Source: Rahnella variigena (GTDB lineage Bacteria; Pseudomonadota; Gammaproteobacteria; Enterobacterales; Enterobacteriaceae). Taken from it: a DNA stretch of 64,000 nt. The position numbers and the translations under genes were made by a program. The notes under the pieces were generated by a model that did no database searches, was not told the origin of the DNA, and was given only the letters and a program-made list of their open reading frames with translations. Location: NCBI RefSeq assembly GCF_003610915.1, contig NZ_NSDJ01000001.1:1674001-1738000 (forward strand). Direction: 5' to 3'. Within the stretch, counting starts at the first letter, position 1, and each line of letters begins with the position of its first letter. Shown one piece after another: positions 29,208 to 39,029 of the stretch.

Positions 29208-29279
29208 TCATGCTCCTTGCTTTTAATGGGGGCTGAATTGAGCCAATCAATAGTAAAGCAGTATACCGGCAGAGAGCGG

Positions 29280-29999
29280 TTACTGTTTTGCGCTGTAATC
29301 ACGGGCACCGAAAATAGCGGTACCGATACGAACCATGGTGCTTCCGGCGGCAATCGCAGCGGGCATATCATCGGTCATGCCCATTGATAAAGTATCGGCC
29401 TGCGGACAAATGCTCTGTAAAGCTTTCAGGGCTTCACGCATCTGACCGAAGACTTCAAGCTGGCGCGCATAGTCGGTTTCTGCGGCCGGAATGGCCATCA
29501 GACCGCGCAGCGTCAGATTGGACATCGCCATAATCTGCATCGCCAGTTCGTTAACTTCACCCACAGCAATGCCAGATTTACTGGCTTCGTCACTGATATT
29601 CACCTGAATCAGCACCTGTAATGGCGCTAAACCCGCCGGACGTTGCTCGTTCAGGCGCTGGGCGATTTTCAGGCGGTCAATGGTATGACACCAGTCGAAG
29701 TTCTCCGCGACCAGACGGCTTTTATTCGACTGCAACGGCCCGATGAAATGCCAGGTCAGCGCAGGCTGATGTCCGGCAAAGTGGGCAATTTTATCCACGC
29801 CTTCCTGCACGTAGTTTTCGCCAAATGCTAACTGCCCGGCGGCAATCGCTTCTTCGACAGCGCTCGCAGGTTTCGTTTTACTCACTGCAAGCAAGGTAAT
29901 TTCTTCCGGAGGCCTGCCGCAAAGGTGTGCAGCGGCTGCGATTTTCTCACGGACATTCTGTAAGTTCTGCTCAATAGCGTTTTGCTGACTAATGCTCAT
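29280..29999 (-). CDS. yggS: PLP homeostasis protein (PLPBP/COG0325)
   Basis: A 239-residue fold-type III PLP-binding protein without known enzyme activity that buffers pyridoxal phosphate. PLP lysine K41 in LLAVSKTKPA, then FGENYVQEG, WHFIGPLQSNK and the phosphate-binding SMGMTDDMPAAIAAGSTMVRIGTAIFG. It heads the minus-strand yggS-proC-yggT-yggU-rdgB-hemW group and is divergent from yggR with only 22 bases between start codons. Confidence 0.96.
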   Translation of the reverse strand: MSISQQNAIEQNLQNVREKIAAAAHLCGRPPEEITLLAVSKTKPASAVEEAIAAGQLAFGENYVQEGVDKIAHFAGHQPALTWHFIGPLQSNKSRLVAENFDWCHTIDRLKIAQRLNEQRPAGLAPLQVLIQVNISDEASKSGIAVGEVNELAMQIMAMSNLTLRGLMAIPAAETDYARQLEVFGQMREALKALQSICPQADTLSMGMTDDMPAAIAAGSTMVRIGTAIFGARDYSAKQ

Positions 30000-30021
30000 A
30001 GGGACTCAGGAGGATTTCAAC

Positions 30022-31059
30022 ATGGATATTGATGGATTAGTGGGGCGTAGTGTAAAGCAAAATGCCTCCGATCTGCACCTTTGTACCGGCAATCGGCCTG
30101 TGCTGCGTATCGGAGGGGAATTATGCCGCTGTGAGGACCTGCCGCTGATCGACGCATCGCAGATGCAAAGGCTCGTCAGCCAGTGGCTGAATGTCGCAGA
30201 ACAGACGAATTTGCAGCTGGCCGGGCAATTCGATAAAGCGTTGACGCTGGCGGAAGGCGTGCGGATGCGCCTTAACGTGTTTCAGCAACTGCATGGTTTG
30301 TCGGCGGCGCTGAGGCCGGTTCCCGCCCGTTGTCCTGAACTGGCAACGCTGCTGGCACCGGATATCTTGCAGCAAATTATTACACTTGAAGATGGTCTGA
30401 TCCTGGTTACCGGAGCAACGGGGAGCGGGAAGTCCACCACGCTGGCGGCAATGATTGATTACCTCAACCGCCATACGACGCGGCACATTATTACACTGGA
30501 AGATCCGATTGAGCTTATTCACATCAGCAGACATTGCCTTATCCAGCAGCGCGAACTGGGGCTGCATACCCGTTCATTCAGTGAAGCGGTACGCGGCGCT
30601 TTGCGTGAGGATCCTGACGTGTTACTGCTGGGAGAATTGCGCGACACCGATAGCATCAGGCTGGCGCTGACGGCGGCAGAAACCGGGCATCTGGTACTGG
30701 CGACGCTGCATACGCGCAATGCCACGCAGGCTATCGACCGGCTGATTGATGTCTTTCCGGCAGAAGAAAAAGCCTTTGTGCGGGCTCAGCTGGCGGGCAG
30801 TCTCAGGGCTGTCGTCGCGCAGAAACTGGTGACGCAAAAACCGAAAGAAGGGCAGGGAAAGGATGATGAAAAAGCGGTAAGAGTGGCGCTGTTCGAAGTG
30901 CTGACGTCAACACCGGCGGTGTGCAATATGATCCGCGAAGGAAAAACGCATCAGCTGGCGGATATCCTGCAAACCGGCGCACAGGCCGGAATGCAGACGT
31001 TTGCCCAAAGCCGCCAGCAGCGGGAAAGCGCAGGATTACTGGCGGCAGATCAGGACTGA
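30022..31059 (+). CDS. yggR: PilT-like secretion/retraction ATPase YggR
   Basis: Cytoplasmic hexameric ATPase of the type IV pilus retraction family; 345 residues from the ATG at 30022, which has AGGAGG upstream (an earlier in-frame start at 29992 overlaps yggS and is rejected). Walker [10 protein letters not shown], Asp box [10 protein letters not shown], Walker [11 protein letters not shown] and His box HLVLATLHT are intact, so it should be active. No pilin or secretion genes lie nearby; partners are unknown. Its 3' end overlaps ruvX, read in the opposite direction, by 10 bases. Confidence 0.93.
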   Translation: MDIDGLVGRSVKQNASDLHLCTGNRPVLRIGGELCRCEDLPLIDASQMQRLVSQWLNVAEQTNLQLAGQFDKALTLAEGVRMRLNVFQQLHGLSAALRPVPARCPELATLLAPDILQQIITLEDGLILVTGATGSGKSTTLAAMIDYLNRHTTRHIITLEDPIELIHISRHCLIQQRELGLHTRSFSEAVRGALREDPDVLLLGELRDTDSIRLALTAAETGHLVLATLHTRNATQAIDRLIDVFPAEEKAFVRAQLAGSLRAVVAQKLVTQKPKEGQGKDDEKAVRVALFEVLTSTPAVCNMIREGKTHQLADILQTGAQAGMQTFAQSRQQRESAGLLAADQD

Positions 31060-31478
31060 CTCCACTGCTTTTCAAACCAGCTTTCCAGAATGATCACCGC
31101 AGAGGCGGCATCCACGCTGCCTTTGTCCAGCGCGCGGAAGCCGCCGCGATCGAACAAATCAGCGCGGGCTTCAACGGTGCTCAGACGTTCGTCGTGCAGT
31201 TCAACCTGAACGCCGAAACGGCCATGCAGACGGTTGGCAAATTTGCGCGCACGGGCGGTCAGCGGTTGCTCTGTGCCGTCCATGTTCAGCGGCAGACCTA
31301 CAACCACCAGATCCGGCAGCCATTCTTTCAACAGCTTTTCGATTTTTTGCCAGTCCGGCGTCCCGTCCTGTGCTTTAAACGATGTCAGCGGACGGGCGGT
31401 GCCGGTGACTTCCTGACCGATGGCCAGACCGATGCTTTTGGTACCGAAATCGAAAGCAAAAACCGTGCGGTTAGCCAT
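31050..31478 (-). CDS. ruvX: Holliday junction resolvase-like / pre-16S rRNA nuclease RuvX (YqgF)
   Basis: RNase H-fold nuclease of 142 residues (E. coli 138) acting in 16S rRNA 5'-end processing and proposed as a Holliday-junction resolvase. Catalytic acidic residues are in [24 protein letters not shown] and the C-terminal [10 protein letters not shown]. Its start overlaps the yqgE stop by one base, so it is coupled to yqgE; convergent with yggR. Confidence 0.95.
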   Translation of the reverse strand: MANRTVFAFDFGTKSIGLAIGQEVTGTARPLTSFKAQDGTPDWQKIEKLLKEWLPDLVVVGLPLNMDGTEQPLTARARKFANRLHGRFGVQVELHDERLSTVEARADLFDRGGFRALDKGSVDAASAVIILESWFEKQWSQS

Positions 31479-32041
31479 TATGCGTGCCCTGCATGGGTGG
31501 CAAGCTGGCCGACGTCAACGCCGATCATTTTCGCGGCTTCACGCCAGCGGTCAGCAATCGGGGTGCGGAATAAAATGTCATTGCTGGCTTCAATGGTCAG
31601 CCAGGAATTTTCCAGCAGCTCTTTTTCCAGCTGGCCCTGTTCCCATGCGGCGTACCCGAGCGCTACCAGCACATCTTTCGGCTGGTCGGGGGTGCCCAGC
31701 GTTTCCAGCACGTCTTTAGACGTAGTGATCATGGTGCTGTCCGAAATACGGATACTGGAGCCAAACCCTTCGCGCGGCGTGTGCAGAATAAAACCACGGT
31801 CGTCTGCCAGCGGACCACCGGAAAACACCGGGCGGTCGAGGCGGATGTTCGGGTCGCGAGGCTCGGGTGTGATGTCCAGTTTGTCGAGGACGTTTTCAAC
31901 GGTGAAATCTTCGACCAGTTTGTTAATCACCAGACCCATAGCGCCGTCTTCATTGTGTTCGCAGATATAGACGACCGAACGTTTGAACTGGGGTTCATCC
32001 AGGCCAGGCATCGCAATTAGAAAGTGATGTTGTAGATTCAT
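31478..32041 (-). CDS. yqgE: YqgE/AlgH family protein (DUF179)
   Basis: A 187-residue cytoplasmic protein of the UPF0301 family, function unknown (AlgH in Pseudomonas). Family blocks are [31 protein letters not shown] and [20 protein letters not shown]. It is coupled to ruvX downstream; a terminator separates it from gshB upstream, so some of its transcription may start in the 130-bp gap. Confidence 0.95.
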   Translation of the reverse strand: MNLQHHFLIAMPGLDEPQFKRSVVYICEHNEDGAMGLVINKLVEDFTVENVLDKLDITPEPRDPNIRLDRPVFSGGPLADDRGFILHTPREGFGSSIRISDSTMITTSKDVLETLGTPDQPKDVLVALGYAAWEQGQLEKELLENSWLTIEASNDILFRTPIADRWREAAKMIGVDVGQLATHAGHA

Positions 32042-32112
32042 GGTAAGCAGGATGTTTAACCTCAGAAAATTGAAATGCAGCTAAGAGGGCAGTGTAGTAC
32101 GTCATCCGCAGC

Positions 32113-32149
32113 AAAAAAAGTGGGTTATCCAGCATTGCTGAACAACCCA
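32113..32149 (-). terminator. Rho-independent terminator of gshB
   Basis: Read on the minus strand: stem TGGGTT (from 32149) / AACCCA (to 32121) with inner TTCAGC/GCTGGA pairing, followed by a 7-base T-run (32113-32119). Confidence 0.82.
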
Positions 32150-32171
32150 TCAGATTATGCGGTCAGGCAGT

Positions 32172-33122
32172 TTATCGGGCAGCCAGACGCTTTTCGATAG
32201 CGTCCATCAGCATACCAGTGACGGAAATCGGGAATGCCGCTTCGATTTCACGCGCACAGGTCGGGCTGGTGACGTTAATTTCAGTCAGGCGGTCGCCGAT
32301 AATATCCAGACCGACAAAAATCAGGCCTTTCTGCTTCAGGATTGGCGCGACAGTGCGGGCTATCGCCCAGTCACTTTCGCTCAGCGGACGGGCTTCGCCA
32401 CGGCCACCGGCGGCCAGATTACCACGGGTTTCGCCCTGCGCCGGAATACGCGCCAGGCAGTAAGGCACCGGCTCGCCGTCGACCACCAGAACGCGTTTGT
32501 CACCGTCTTTGATGGCGGGCAGATAATTTTGTGCCATACAGAAACGACTGCCGTGTTCGGTCAGCGTTTCAATCACCACAGAAACGTTCGCGTCTTCTGG
32601 TTTCAGACGGAAGATTGAAGCGCCACCCATGCCGTCGAGCGGCTTGAGGATCACGTCAGTGTGTTCTTTATGGAACGCTTTCAGCTGCGCCGCATTGCGG
32701 GTTACCAGCGTATCCGGCGTCAGTTCCGGGAACCACGCGGTGAACAGCTTTTCGTTACAGTCACGCAGGCTCTGCGGTTTGTTAACGATCAGCGTGCCTT
32801 TTTCTTCCGCGCGTTCAAGGATATAGGTGGCGTAAATGAATTCAGTATCGAACGGAGGATCCTTACGCATCAGGATGACATCCAGTTCCTGCAGGGCGAT
32901 ATCCTGCTCAGTGCCGAACTCATACCAGCCGTCGTAATCCTGCTTCACGCTGAGTTTTTTGGTGGTCGCACGGCCTTCGCCGCCGCGCAGATACAGGGAA
33001 TTCATTTCCATGTAGTGCAGCTCATAGCCACGACTCTGCGCTTCCAGCAACATAGCGAAACTGGTGTCTTTTTTGATGTTGATGGAAGAAATCGGGTCCA
33101 TCACGATGCCAAGCTTGATCAT
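32172..33122 (-). CDS. gshB: Glutathione synthetase
   Basis: ATP-grasp ligase joining gamma-glutamylcysteine and glycine; 316 residues (E. coli 315). N-terminal GIVMDPISSINIKKD, the flexible-loop/ATP segment ILKPLDGMGGASIFR, and C-terminal VGLDIIGDRLTEINVTSP with metal ligands are complete. It lies 11 bases after rsmE, in the order rsmE-gshB as in E. coli, and ends at its own terminator. Confidence 0.97.
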   Translation of the reverse strand: MIKLGIVMDPISSINIKKDTSFAMLLEAQSRGYELHYMEMNSLYLRGGEGRATTKKLSVKQDYDGWYEFGTEQDIALQELDVILMRKDPPFDTEFIYATYILERAEEKGTLIVNKPQSLRDCNEKLFTAWFPELTPDTLVTRNAAQLKAFHKEHTDVILKPLDGMGGASIFRLKPEDANVSVVIETLTEHGSRFCMAQNYLPAIKDGDKRVLVVDGEPVPYCLARIPAQGETRGNLAAGGRGEARPLSESDWAIARTVAPILKQKGLIFVGLDIIGDRLTEINVTSPTCAREIEAAFPISVTGMLMDAIEKRLAAR

Positions 33123-33133
33123 TTGGTCTCCTC

Positions 33134-33865
33134 TTAACCCAGATCGCCGAAACGAACCTGTAAGGCCGTTATCGCGGTGAGTGCTGTGGTTTCTGTACGC
33201 AGAACACGGGGTCCCAGCAGGATATCAGTAAATCCGTAGCCGGAGGTCATTGCAATTTCGTCAGCGGATAAACCGCCTTCCGGGCCGATCAGTAAGCGAA
33301 CGTGGCTCACCGGTAGCGGCAGGGTGTTAATACTGTGGCTGGCGCGCGGATGCAGGTTCAGCTTCAGGCTGTCATCCTGTTCGGCACACCAGGCTTCGAG
33401 CTGCATCACCGGGCGAATTTCAGGGATGCGGTTACGTCCGCATTGTTCGCAGGCTGCGATGGCAATTTTCTGCCATTGCTGCAATTTTTTCTCCAGGCGT
33501 TCGCCGTCAAGTTTGACGCCGCAGCGCTCAGAGAACAGCGGAGTAATGGTATTTACGCCAAGCTCGATAGATTTCTGGATGGTGAATTCCATCTTCTCGC
33601 CGCGTGAAATCACCTGGCCGAGATGCAGATCCAGCGGGGATTCGTTGTCTGACAGCACGCCTTCGCTCAGGCTGACACGCACACTTTTCTTATCAACCTG
33701 CGTGATGCTGGCGTCGAAAACCTGATTGCTGCCATCAAATAACTGGATCGCCTGACCGGGCTGCATCCGCAGAACGCGTCCGACATGGTTTGCGGCATCT
33801 TCGCTCAGCGCAATTTCGCTGTGAGCGGTCAGGGTTTCCGGATGATAAATGCGGGGTATGCGCAT
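33134..33865 (-). CDS. rsmE: 16S rRNA (uracil-1498-N3)-methyltransferase
   Basis: SPOUT-class methyltransferase that makes m3U1498 in 16S rRNA; 243 residues, same as E. coli. N-terminal PUA-like RNA-binding part (RIPRIYHPE onward) and the knotted C-terminal SAM site [13 protein letters not shown] and [17 protein letters not shown]. It starts the rsmE-gshB pair; 101 bases separate it from endA. Confidence 0.96.
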   Translation of the reverse strand: MRIPRIYHPETLTAHSEIALSEDAANHVGRVLRMQPGQAIQLFDGSNQVFDASITQVDKKSVRVSLSEGVLSDNESPLDLHLGQVISRGEKMEFTIQKSIELGVNTITPLFSERCGVKLDGERLEKKLQQWQKIAIAACEQCGRNRIPEIRPVMQLEAWCAEQDDSLKLNLHPRASHSINTLPLPVSHVRLLIGPEGGLSADEIAMTSGYGFTDILLGPRVLRTETTALTAITALQVRFGDLG

Positions 33866-33966
33866 GTGTGGCTGCTGTCCTTAAAGTCTTTTCTGGAGGG
33901 CTATTTTGGCGTGATTAGCCCGCGTTGTCGCGAGCTAATGTGCTCTGATGACGTGATAATACTAAG

Positions 33967-34680
33967 TTAGCTTTTTCGTTGTGCGCAAGCTTGCTGAACG
34001 TAAGGGTTATGATTGCCCTGTACGCTGGCGATGCGATTATCGCGCTCACATTCCCATGAAGTGACCGGATACTGGCGATCCCAGGCGGTAAAGAGCTGGG
34101 TCTGCTGACGGGACAGATTCAGTTTGTACTGATCGCGCATGTAGAAATAGGTACGTGCGATGGCACCGCGGGCACGGGCTGGCGGCTCAGCGGCCTTGGC
34201 CTTGAAGTCGACTTTCATTTCGCAGCGGCCATACTGACCTTCACCACCATTCCATTGACTGTACATAAAATTATTACGGTCGCCATTCACTTCGCCGATC
34301 GCGGGTTGCAGGTTGTGCAGGTCGGTTTCAACCTGACGATAATCCGCGTTTTTCGCACAATTTTTACGTCCGCCATCCTGCCAGCACTGCATCTGATGCC
34401 CAAACTGCCACGCAGGAACCACATGTTCCCACTCAATCCGGCTGGCGCGTTGTTCACTTTTACGAACCTGATAGCCGCAGGATTGCAGATCCGGCGTGCC
34501 TTTTTTCCCCTGCCAGCTGATGTTACAGCCGCAATAGAAGGTCGGCGCACCCTGATTAATTTTTACCGCTGCGGCTTTGGCCTGAGAGAAATTATTGATG
34601 GCATGACCAGACTGGCTCAAGGCGCTCAGCGGTGCCAGCGCACCGATAAACAGAAAAGATAAGAACGTTTTACGAAACAT
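33967..34680 (-). CDS. endA: DNA-specific endonuclease I
   Basis: Periplasmic nuclease making double-strand breaks; 237 residues (E. coli 235). Signal peptide of about 27 residues ending LSQSGHA. The beta-beta-alpha metal motif is visible in [12 protein letters not shown] and [14 protein letters not shown]; multiple cysteines (for example FYCGCNISW and QCWQDG) suggest disulfide bonds in the periplasm. The same neighbours as in E. coli (sprT, rsmE). Confidence 0.96.
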   Translation of the reverse strand: MFRKTFLSFLFIGALAPLSALSQSGHAINNFSQAKAAAVKINQGAPTFYCGCNISWQGKKGTPDLQSCGYQVRKSEQRASRIEWEHVVPAWQFGHQMQCWQDGGRKNCAKNADYRQVETDLHNLQPAIGEVNGDRNNFMYSQWNGGEGQYGRCEMKVDFKAKAAEPPARARGAIARTYFYMRDQYKLNLSRQQTQLFTAWDRQYPVTSWECERDNRIASVQGNHNPYVQQACAQRKS

Positions 34681-34772
34681 GTTTCTGAAAGACCTGAGAC
34701 TAAAAGGCCGGAAGGGTAACGGATACCACGGGCTGTGACAATGAGACTTTGCCGTGATTACTGATTGAAAAA

Positions 34773-35294
34773 TCAGCAGTTAGTGGTGCCTTTAGCATTA
34801 AACCGTAACAGCTCGCCACAATGGCGGCAGCGGTATTCTGACTCTTTGCGCATCACTTTATTATGACGACGCACGGTCAGCTGATGGTCACGGCAGGCGC
34901 ATAAATACGGATAGGTTTTGCTTTGCACGGAGGCGACTTCAAACTTGTGCGTTCTGCTGGCTGAAACGCCCAGAACATGTTCCATCATCCAGCGCCACTC
35001 TTTGCCGTGCGGCGCAGGTGCCCGGCCAAACCGACGATATACCAGCAGGTGCGCCAGTTCGTGCGGTACCACTTCATCGATAAAAGGCTGCTGGTTTTCC
35101 ATCAGCAATACCGGATTGAGCCGGATTTGCCAGTGTTGCAGATACGCGCTGCCCGCGCTGGTGCCGCGTTGCTGATAAGTGATTTCCGGCTCCGTGTAAT
35201 CGGTGCCAAAAAACTGATTTGCCATCCGGAGTTTTTCCCGCAGACAGCGCATAACGGCCTGTTGCAGGGCGATGGGGAGACGTGAGGTTTTCAT
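34773..35294 (-). CDS. sprT: SprT family zinc metalloprotease
   Basis: A 173-residue protein of the SprT family (E. coli 165). The start at 35294 gives [15 protein letters not shown], which aligns with the E. coli start; an earlier in-frame start (35330) adds 12 unconserved residues. The metalloprotease motif is [11 protein letters not shown] (HExxH). The C-terminal zinc ribbon has CAC...YRCRHCG. Physiological substrate unknown. Confidence 0.95.
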   Translation of the reverse strand: MKTSRLPIALQQAVMRCLREKLRMANQFFGTDYTEPEITYQQRGTSAGSAYLQHWQIRLNPVLLMENQQPFIDEVVPHELAHLLVYRRFGRAPAPHGKEWRWMMEHVLGVSASRTHKFEVASVQSKTYPYLCACRDHQLTVRRHNKVMRKESEYRCRHCGELLRFNAKGTTNC

Positions 35295-35337
35295 CTGGCG
35301 AAGGATAAATCTGGCAGGGGAGAGATGCAATATGGAA

Positions 35338-35361
35338 TTCCTCCCCTTTGCAGGGGAGGAA
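35338..35361 (-). terminator. Hairpin after galP
   Basis: Perfect 9-bp inverted repeat TTCCTCCCC (35338-35346) / GGGGAGGAA (35353-35361) with a 6-base loop, between galP and sprT. No clear T-run on the minus strand, so termination may be partial. Confidence 0.45.
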
Positions 35362-35410
35362 AAGCTGGCTGATTTATAGCCGACCTATTTATTGCGGACT
35401 TATGGCGAAC

Positions 35411-36805
35411 TTACTTACCGATGTCGCGCAGGGCTTCGCCTTTCATCAGGTTGCGTTCGATGTGTTCCAGAGAGACGTTTTTAGTCTCAGGGATCAATGC
35501 AATGGTGATGAAGATGAAGACTACGTTCAGCGCAGCGTACACCCAGAAGGTGTTGGCGTTACCGAGGCTGTCGAGCATGGTCAGGAAGGTCGCACCGACG
35601 ATCATGTTGGCGATCCAGTTAGTCGCGGTGGACACAGTGATACCAAAATCACGGCCTTTCAGCGGCTGAATTTCAGAACACAATACCCAGATCAGCGGAC
35701 CGGCACTCATTGCAAAACCGACGATGAACATCAGCAGCATGGCGATGGAGAAGTATTTTGCCGCATCGGATTCAACACCGATATGCAGCATGGTACCCAG
35801 CACGCCCATACCGACGGCCATGACCAGGAAGCCCAGTTTCAGCGTTGGTTTACGGCCCCAGCGGTCAACCAGACCGATAGCAATGAAGGTCGCCAGAACG
35901 TTGACCAGACCGACAATAACCGTGCCCCACATCTGCTGTGACGTGCTGGCGAAACCGGCGATGCCGAAGATTTTTGGTGCGTAGTACATGATGACGTTCA
36001 TACCGGTGAACTGCTGCATCACCTGCAACAGAATGCCGAGGTAAACCGCACGACGGAAGTTTTTGTTGTTAACAAACAGTCCCCAGCCGCTTTGTTTTAC
36101 TTTCAGGCTTTCACGGATTTCATCCAGTTCGCGTTTAGCCTGCTCGCTGGAATCACGCAGTTTTTCCAGTACGCGACGCGCTTTACCGTCATCGCCACGT
36201 GCGGCCAGCCAGCGCGGGCTGTCCGGCAGGAAGAAGACACCAATCAGCAGCAGCAACGCAGGAATGGTGATGATACCCAGCATCCAGCGCCATGCGCCGG
36301 TATAGCTGAACGCGGTATCAGACAGATACGCCGCCAGGATACCGATAGTGATCATCAGCTGATACATGGAAATCATGCTGCCGCGGATTTTTTCCGGTGC
36401 GATTTCTGACAGGTAAATGGGTGCGGTGTAAGACGCGATACCGACTGCCAGACCCAGCAGAACGCGGGCAACAATCAGGATTTCTGCATTGGGTGCAAAG
36501 GCGGAACACAGGGAGCCGATAACGAACAGAACCGCGCCAATCATCAGGCTGTATTTACGTCCCAGGCGGAAGTTCAGCCAGCCGCTGCCGACAGCACCGA
36601 CGGCAGCACCAAACATCATGGAACTGACAACCCACTCCTGTTGGTGGTTTGTGATCTGGAAGTCATGGCTGATAAAGGGCAGGGCACCAGCGATGACGCC
36701 GATATCTAAGCCGAACAGCAGTCCGGCAAGTGCAGCGAGAAAACAGACAAAGAAAGTGACGCTTTTATTCGAGCGTTTTCCTTTGGTCGAAGTTGAGTTG
36801 TTCAT
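35411..36805 (-). CDS. galP: Galactose:H+ symporter
   Basis: MFS sugar porter of 464 residues, exactly the length of E. coli GalP, importing galactose and glucose with protons. Sugar-porter signatures are intact: [17 protein letters not shown], the R-x-G-R-[KR] loops (FRLGRKYS and VDRWGRKPT), PESPR-like [22 protein letters not shown], and C-terminal [12 protein letters not shown]. The start at 36805 is chosen over an in-frame one at 36826 because GGAG precedes it and the length matches. The promoter region carries CRP and Gal repressor-type sites (separate entries). Confidence 0.96.
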   Translation of the reverse strand: MNNSTSTKGKRSNKSVTFFVCFLAALAGLLFGLDIGVIAGALPFISHDFQITNHQQEWVVSSMMFGAAVGAVGSGWLNFRLGRKYSLMIGAVLFVIGSLCSAFAPNAEILIVARVLLGLAVGIASYTAPIYLSEIAPEKIRGSMISMYQLMITIGILAAYLSDTAFSYTGAWRWMLGIITIPALLLLIGVFFLPDSPRWLAARGDDGKARRVLEKLRDSSEQAKRELDEIRESLKVKQSGWGLFVNNKNFRRAVYLGILLQVMQQFTGMNVIMYYAPKIFGIAGFASTSQQMWGTVIVGLVNVLATFIAIGLVDRWGRKPTLKLGFLVMAVGMGVLGTMLHIGVESDAAKYFSIAMLLMFIVGFAMSAGPLIWVLCSEIQPLKGRDFGITVSTATNWIANMIVGATFLTMLDSLGNANTFWVYAALNVVFIFITIALIPETKNVSLEHIERNLMKGEALRDIGK

Positions 36806-36820
36806 CCGGTCTCCAAAATA

Positions 36821-36836
36821 ATGCAATCGTTTTGAG
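36821..36836 (-). promoter_or_regulatory. GalR/GalS-type operator, proximal
   Basis: ATGCAATCGTTTTGAG; keeps the AA-N-CG-N-TT core of the gal operator (compare GTGTAAACGATTCCAC). It sits about 15 bases before the galP start, downstream of the inferred transcription start. Confidence 0.5.
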
Positions 36837-36859
36837 TTTGTAATAATGCTTAGGCTGTT

Positions 36860-36865
36860 ATGTTA
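36860..36865 (-). promoter_or_regulatory. galP -10 element (inferred)
   Basis: TAACAT on the minus strand. A transcription start near 36853 would place the centre of the CRP site at about -41.5, the classic class II position. Chosen from this geometry. Confidence 0.45.
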
Positions 36866-36883
36866 TTTACCCTGCGCACAGCT

Positions 36884-36905
36884 TAACGTGAACCCGCTCA
36901 CAGTG
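36884..36905 (-). promoter_or_regulatory. CRP binding site of galP
   Basis: Core CGTGA-N6-TCACA (36887-36902), matching the TGTGA-N6-TCACA consensus except the first base. Directly abuts the distal gal operator. E. coli galP is likewise CRP-activated. Confidence 0.72.
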
Positions 36906-36921
36906 TTGTAATCGTTTACAC
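36906..36921 (-). promoter_or_regulatory. GalR/GalS-type operator, distal
   Basis: TTGTAATCGTTTACAC (plus strand) is a near-palindrome matching the gal operator consensus (GTGTAANCGNTTNCAC) except for the outermost base. Its centre is 85 bp from that of the proximal site, so looping between the two is possible. Confidence 0.65.
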
Positions 36922-37113
36922 TTATAGGTGTGATTGGGTGTCTTGTTTTTGAAGGGTTTCAAACGGATAGCGTAACAGGAAGGGGATGTGCCGGAGAGTA
37001 ATAGCCCGAAAATTGATTTATATCAATCAATACAGTGTTTCAAACTTTTACATATACAAATAACCAATTAATTTATAACAAGTTATGTTCTGTAACCGTT
37101 TTCATTATGGCAA

Positions 37114-37863
37114 TTACTTAAACGGAAAATTCTCCACTTCCTGCTTTTGAGTGTAATCGTTGAAATAATCGATTCGAATTTTTTCAGACGATGCTGAAGC
37201 AGAAAATGTTAAGGCCGGAGGGTATGGCTTGCCCGGATAGACGTTTTTCTTCAGCGCTTTCCACTGGCAGCGGGCGTCTTTTTTATCGCTGTCACACAGG
37301 CCGATACGATTCACTAACAGATGAATGTTTCCCGTATTGGTGATTTGCTGACGAGAGGTGTCCCAACCCAGTCTGGCGACCGGTTTTGCAGGGGGCACCA
37401 TCACAACCACGCCCCAGACAATGGTCAGGCTCAGAGCGCTGGTGAAATTTTTATCGCTTGCTGTATTTTTAAATTCTTCCGGTGTCATCGACTGAAAATG
37501 GACACGATAGATTTTTTCTTCATTGCTTTCCCCCAGACCGACGATCCTCACCTGCTGACTGTTACCGGCAGGCAATCCAAATTTCAGCGGTGAAACCACC
37601 AGGCTATTTTGCGCGCCTTGCGGTGCCGGCGTTTCGTTTTCTTCTGCGGTGCCGGGATTGTGAACTTCGGTGATTTTTCCCTGAATATATTGCGTCGTTT
37701 CGCTTTTAGAACTGATGACCACCGTCGTTGCATGTTGCTCATTGAGCTTCACTTTCATCGGTGAAACGGTGATATTGGCGAAACACAAGGCAGGCATCGC
37801 CAGCATCAGGGGCGGGAATATTTTCAGACCGGAGACCAGCCATTGTGTCTGTGACCTGCGCAT
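37114..37863 (-). CDS. Fimbrial chaperone, class 5 (CS1/CFA-I) type, second copy
   Basis: Periplasmic chaperone, 249 residues from the ATG at 37863 (AAGGA upstream; an in-frame start at 37899 gives a poor signal peptide). Signal peptide ends near ALCFA-NITV. Two Ig-like domains: the first with VSPMKVKLNE and the G1 donor-strand region LSLTIVWGVVVMVPP, the second with NTGNIHLLVNRIGLC and a cysteine pair (LCDSDKKDARC). It has the same length and plan as the other chaperone at 43522, but is clearly diverged. Last gene of the operon, directly after the adhesins, an arrangement also seen with EcpE in E. coli; it may serve the adhesin subunits specifically (inference). Confidence 0.88.
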   Translation of the reverse strand: MRRSQTQWLVSGLKIFPPLMLAMPALCFANITVSPMKVKLNEQHATTVVISSKSETTQYIQGKITEVHNPGTAEENETPAPQGAQNSLVVSPLKFGLPAGNSQQVRIVGLGESNEEKIYRVHFQSMTPEEFKNTASDKNFTSALSLTIVWGVVVMVPPAKPVARLGWDTSRQQITNTGNIHLLVNRIGLCDSDKKDARCQWKALKKNVYPGKPYPPALTFSASASSEKIRIDYFNDYTQKQEVENFPFK

Positions 37864-37919
37864 AAAAATCCTTACGTTGAAGACGTTGATGAGGTGCAAT
37901 CCGTTGTCCTGAGAATCGT

Positions 37920-39017
37920 CTAAAGTTGCGGTGTAAAGTTCACGATCAAGTGTCCGGTATAATGCCCGGCTTGTTTGCTGTTGATATCAATGGTTTTGGT
38001 GCTGAGTTCCAGCGGGGCCGGAATACATAAAACCGCCTGCGGGATCCCGGGCAGATGCATCGGCCGGATGTGTGCAGTCTGAATATCCGGTATCACCAGA
38101 TCATTACCGCGTATCACACTAATGTATTTACCGTCGGGTGCCTGCATTCGCACATAATAATCAATCCTGCCTGAGTCCTGATTTACATCACCCTGGTCAG
38201 AATAAATGGAAAAATAGGCGTTATTGCGTTCCTTCGTACCCTGCTGCAGATCGTCAAATTTCAGGGTGAAACTGGTACTGTTCGAGCCATAACCGTCGTA
38301 CAAACACATATCTATCGTTGCCGCGCCATTCATTTGTGTCTGATTGCCACCGGTGCCGGGGAGCGGGCGCATGTTGAGATCAACGTGCGCTGCGGCTTCG
38401 CCAAATTCTGGTAAGTAGATTTGCTGGTTATTATTGTCGGTGACGTTGAGGGTAATATGGGCGTTCCAGTCTGCGAGTTTGACTGCAGGATCCCACTGCG
38501 TCAGCACCACTTTAAATTCCGCTTGCCAGATCCCACCTGTTGGAAATTTAGCTAATTCTGCGGCAGCAATTTTAAAATTCGCCGTTGTTTCATAGGTTGG
38601 CCCGCCGCTACAGCCTGAATCACTTTTGAATGTGCCCCATGCATCCACTTCGTGAGAACCACTGATATTGATTATCTGAGTAAGGTGACTGCGTTTTTCA
38701 CGAAATAGGAGAGGAATTGACTCGGTATAGTAACTGCACCAGGAAGGCTTGGTCTTACACTGCCCATTTTCAGGGTCTGAACTGGAAAGGCAAACCCATG
38801 AATTTCTTACCCATAATCCCGGATTATCTGTATCGTAGCCGCCACTCTCATTCTTCCAGATATCAATTTGTGAAGGAGGGCTGGATTTATCAAATGCGGC
38901 AGTCACGGGCGTGTCACGCCCGGTCGGTTCCACTCTTTCAGCTTTAACTGACGTGGCTGTCAGGGCGCTTAATATAGTTAACAGGCTAGCGAGAAAGTAC
39001 GTTTCTTTTCTATCCAT
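37920..39017 (-). CDS. CS1-type fimbrial tip adhesin 2 (CblD/CfaE/CooD-like)
   Basis: A 365-residue minor tip subunit/adhesin of alternate chaperone-usher fimbriae (CblD family). Signal peptide ends near TSVKA-ERVE. Residues to about 195 form the N-terminal putative adhesin domain with NESGGYDTDN; from NNQQIYLPEFGEAA onward the pilin domain is almost identical to that of the neighbouring gene at 39030, while the N-terminal parts are only distantly alike. The C-terminus ends GHYTGHLIVNFTPQL. It starts 12 bases after the first adhesin gene. Receptor unknown. Confidence 0.87.
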   Translation of the reverse strand: MDRKETYFLASLLTILSALTATSVKAERVEPTGRDTPVTAAFDKSSPPSQIDIWKNESGGYDTDNPGLWVRNSWVCLSSSDPENGQCKTKPSWCSYYTESIPLLFREKRSHLTQIINISGSHEVDAWGTFKSDSGCSGGPTYETTANFKIAAAELAKFPTGGIWQAEFKVVLTQWDPAVKLADWNAHITLNVTDNNNQQIYLPEFGEAAAHVDLNMRPLPGTGGNQTQMNGAATIDMCLYDGYGSNSTSFTLKFDDLQQGTKERNNAYFSIYSDQGDVNQDSGRIDYYVRMQAPDGKYISVIRGNDLVIPDIQTAHIRPMHLPGIPQAVLCIPAPLELSTKTIDINSKQAGHYTGHLIVNFTPQL

Positions 39018-39029
39018 TTAGAGAGCGCC

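Noticed and set aside
30921..31970. 349-codon plus-strand open frame across yggR 3' end, ruvX and yqgE
   Set aside because: Antisense to two well-conserved genes; low-complexity Ser/Arg-rich translation.
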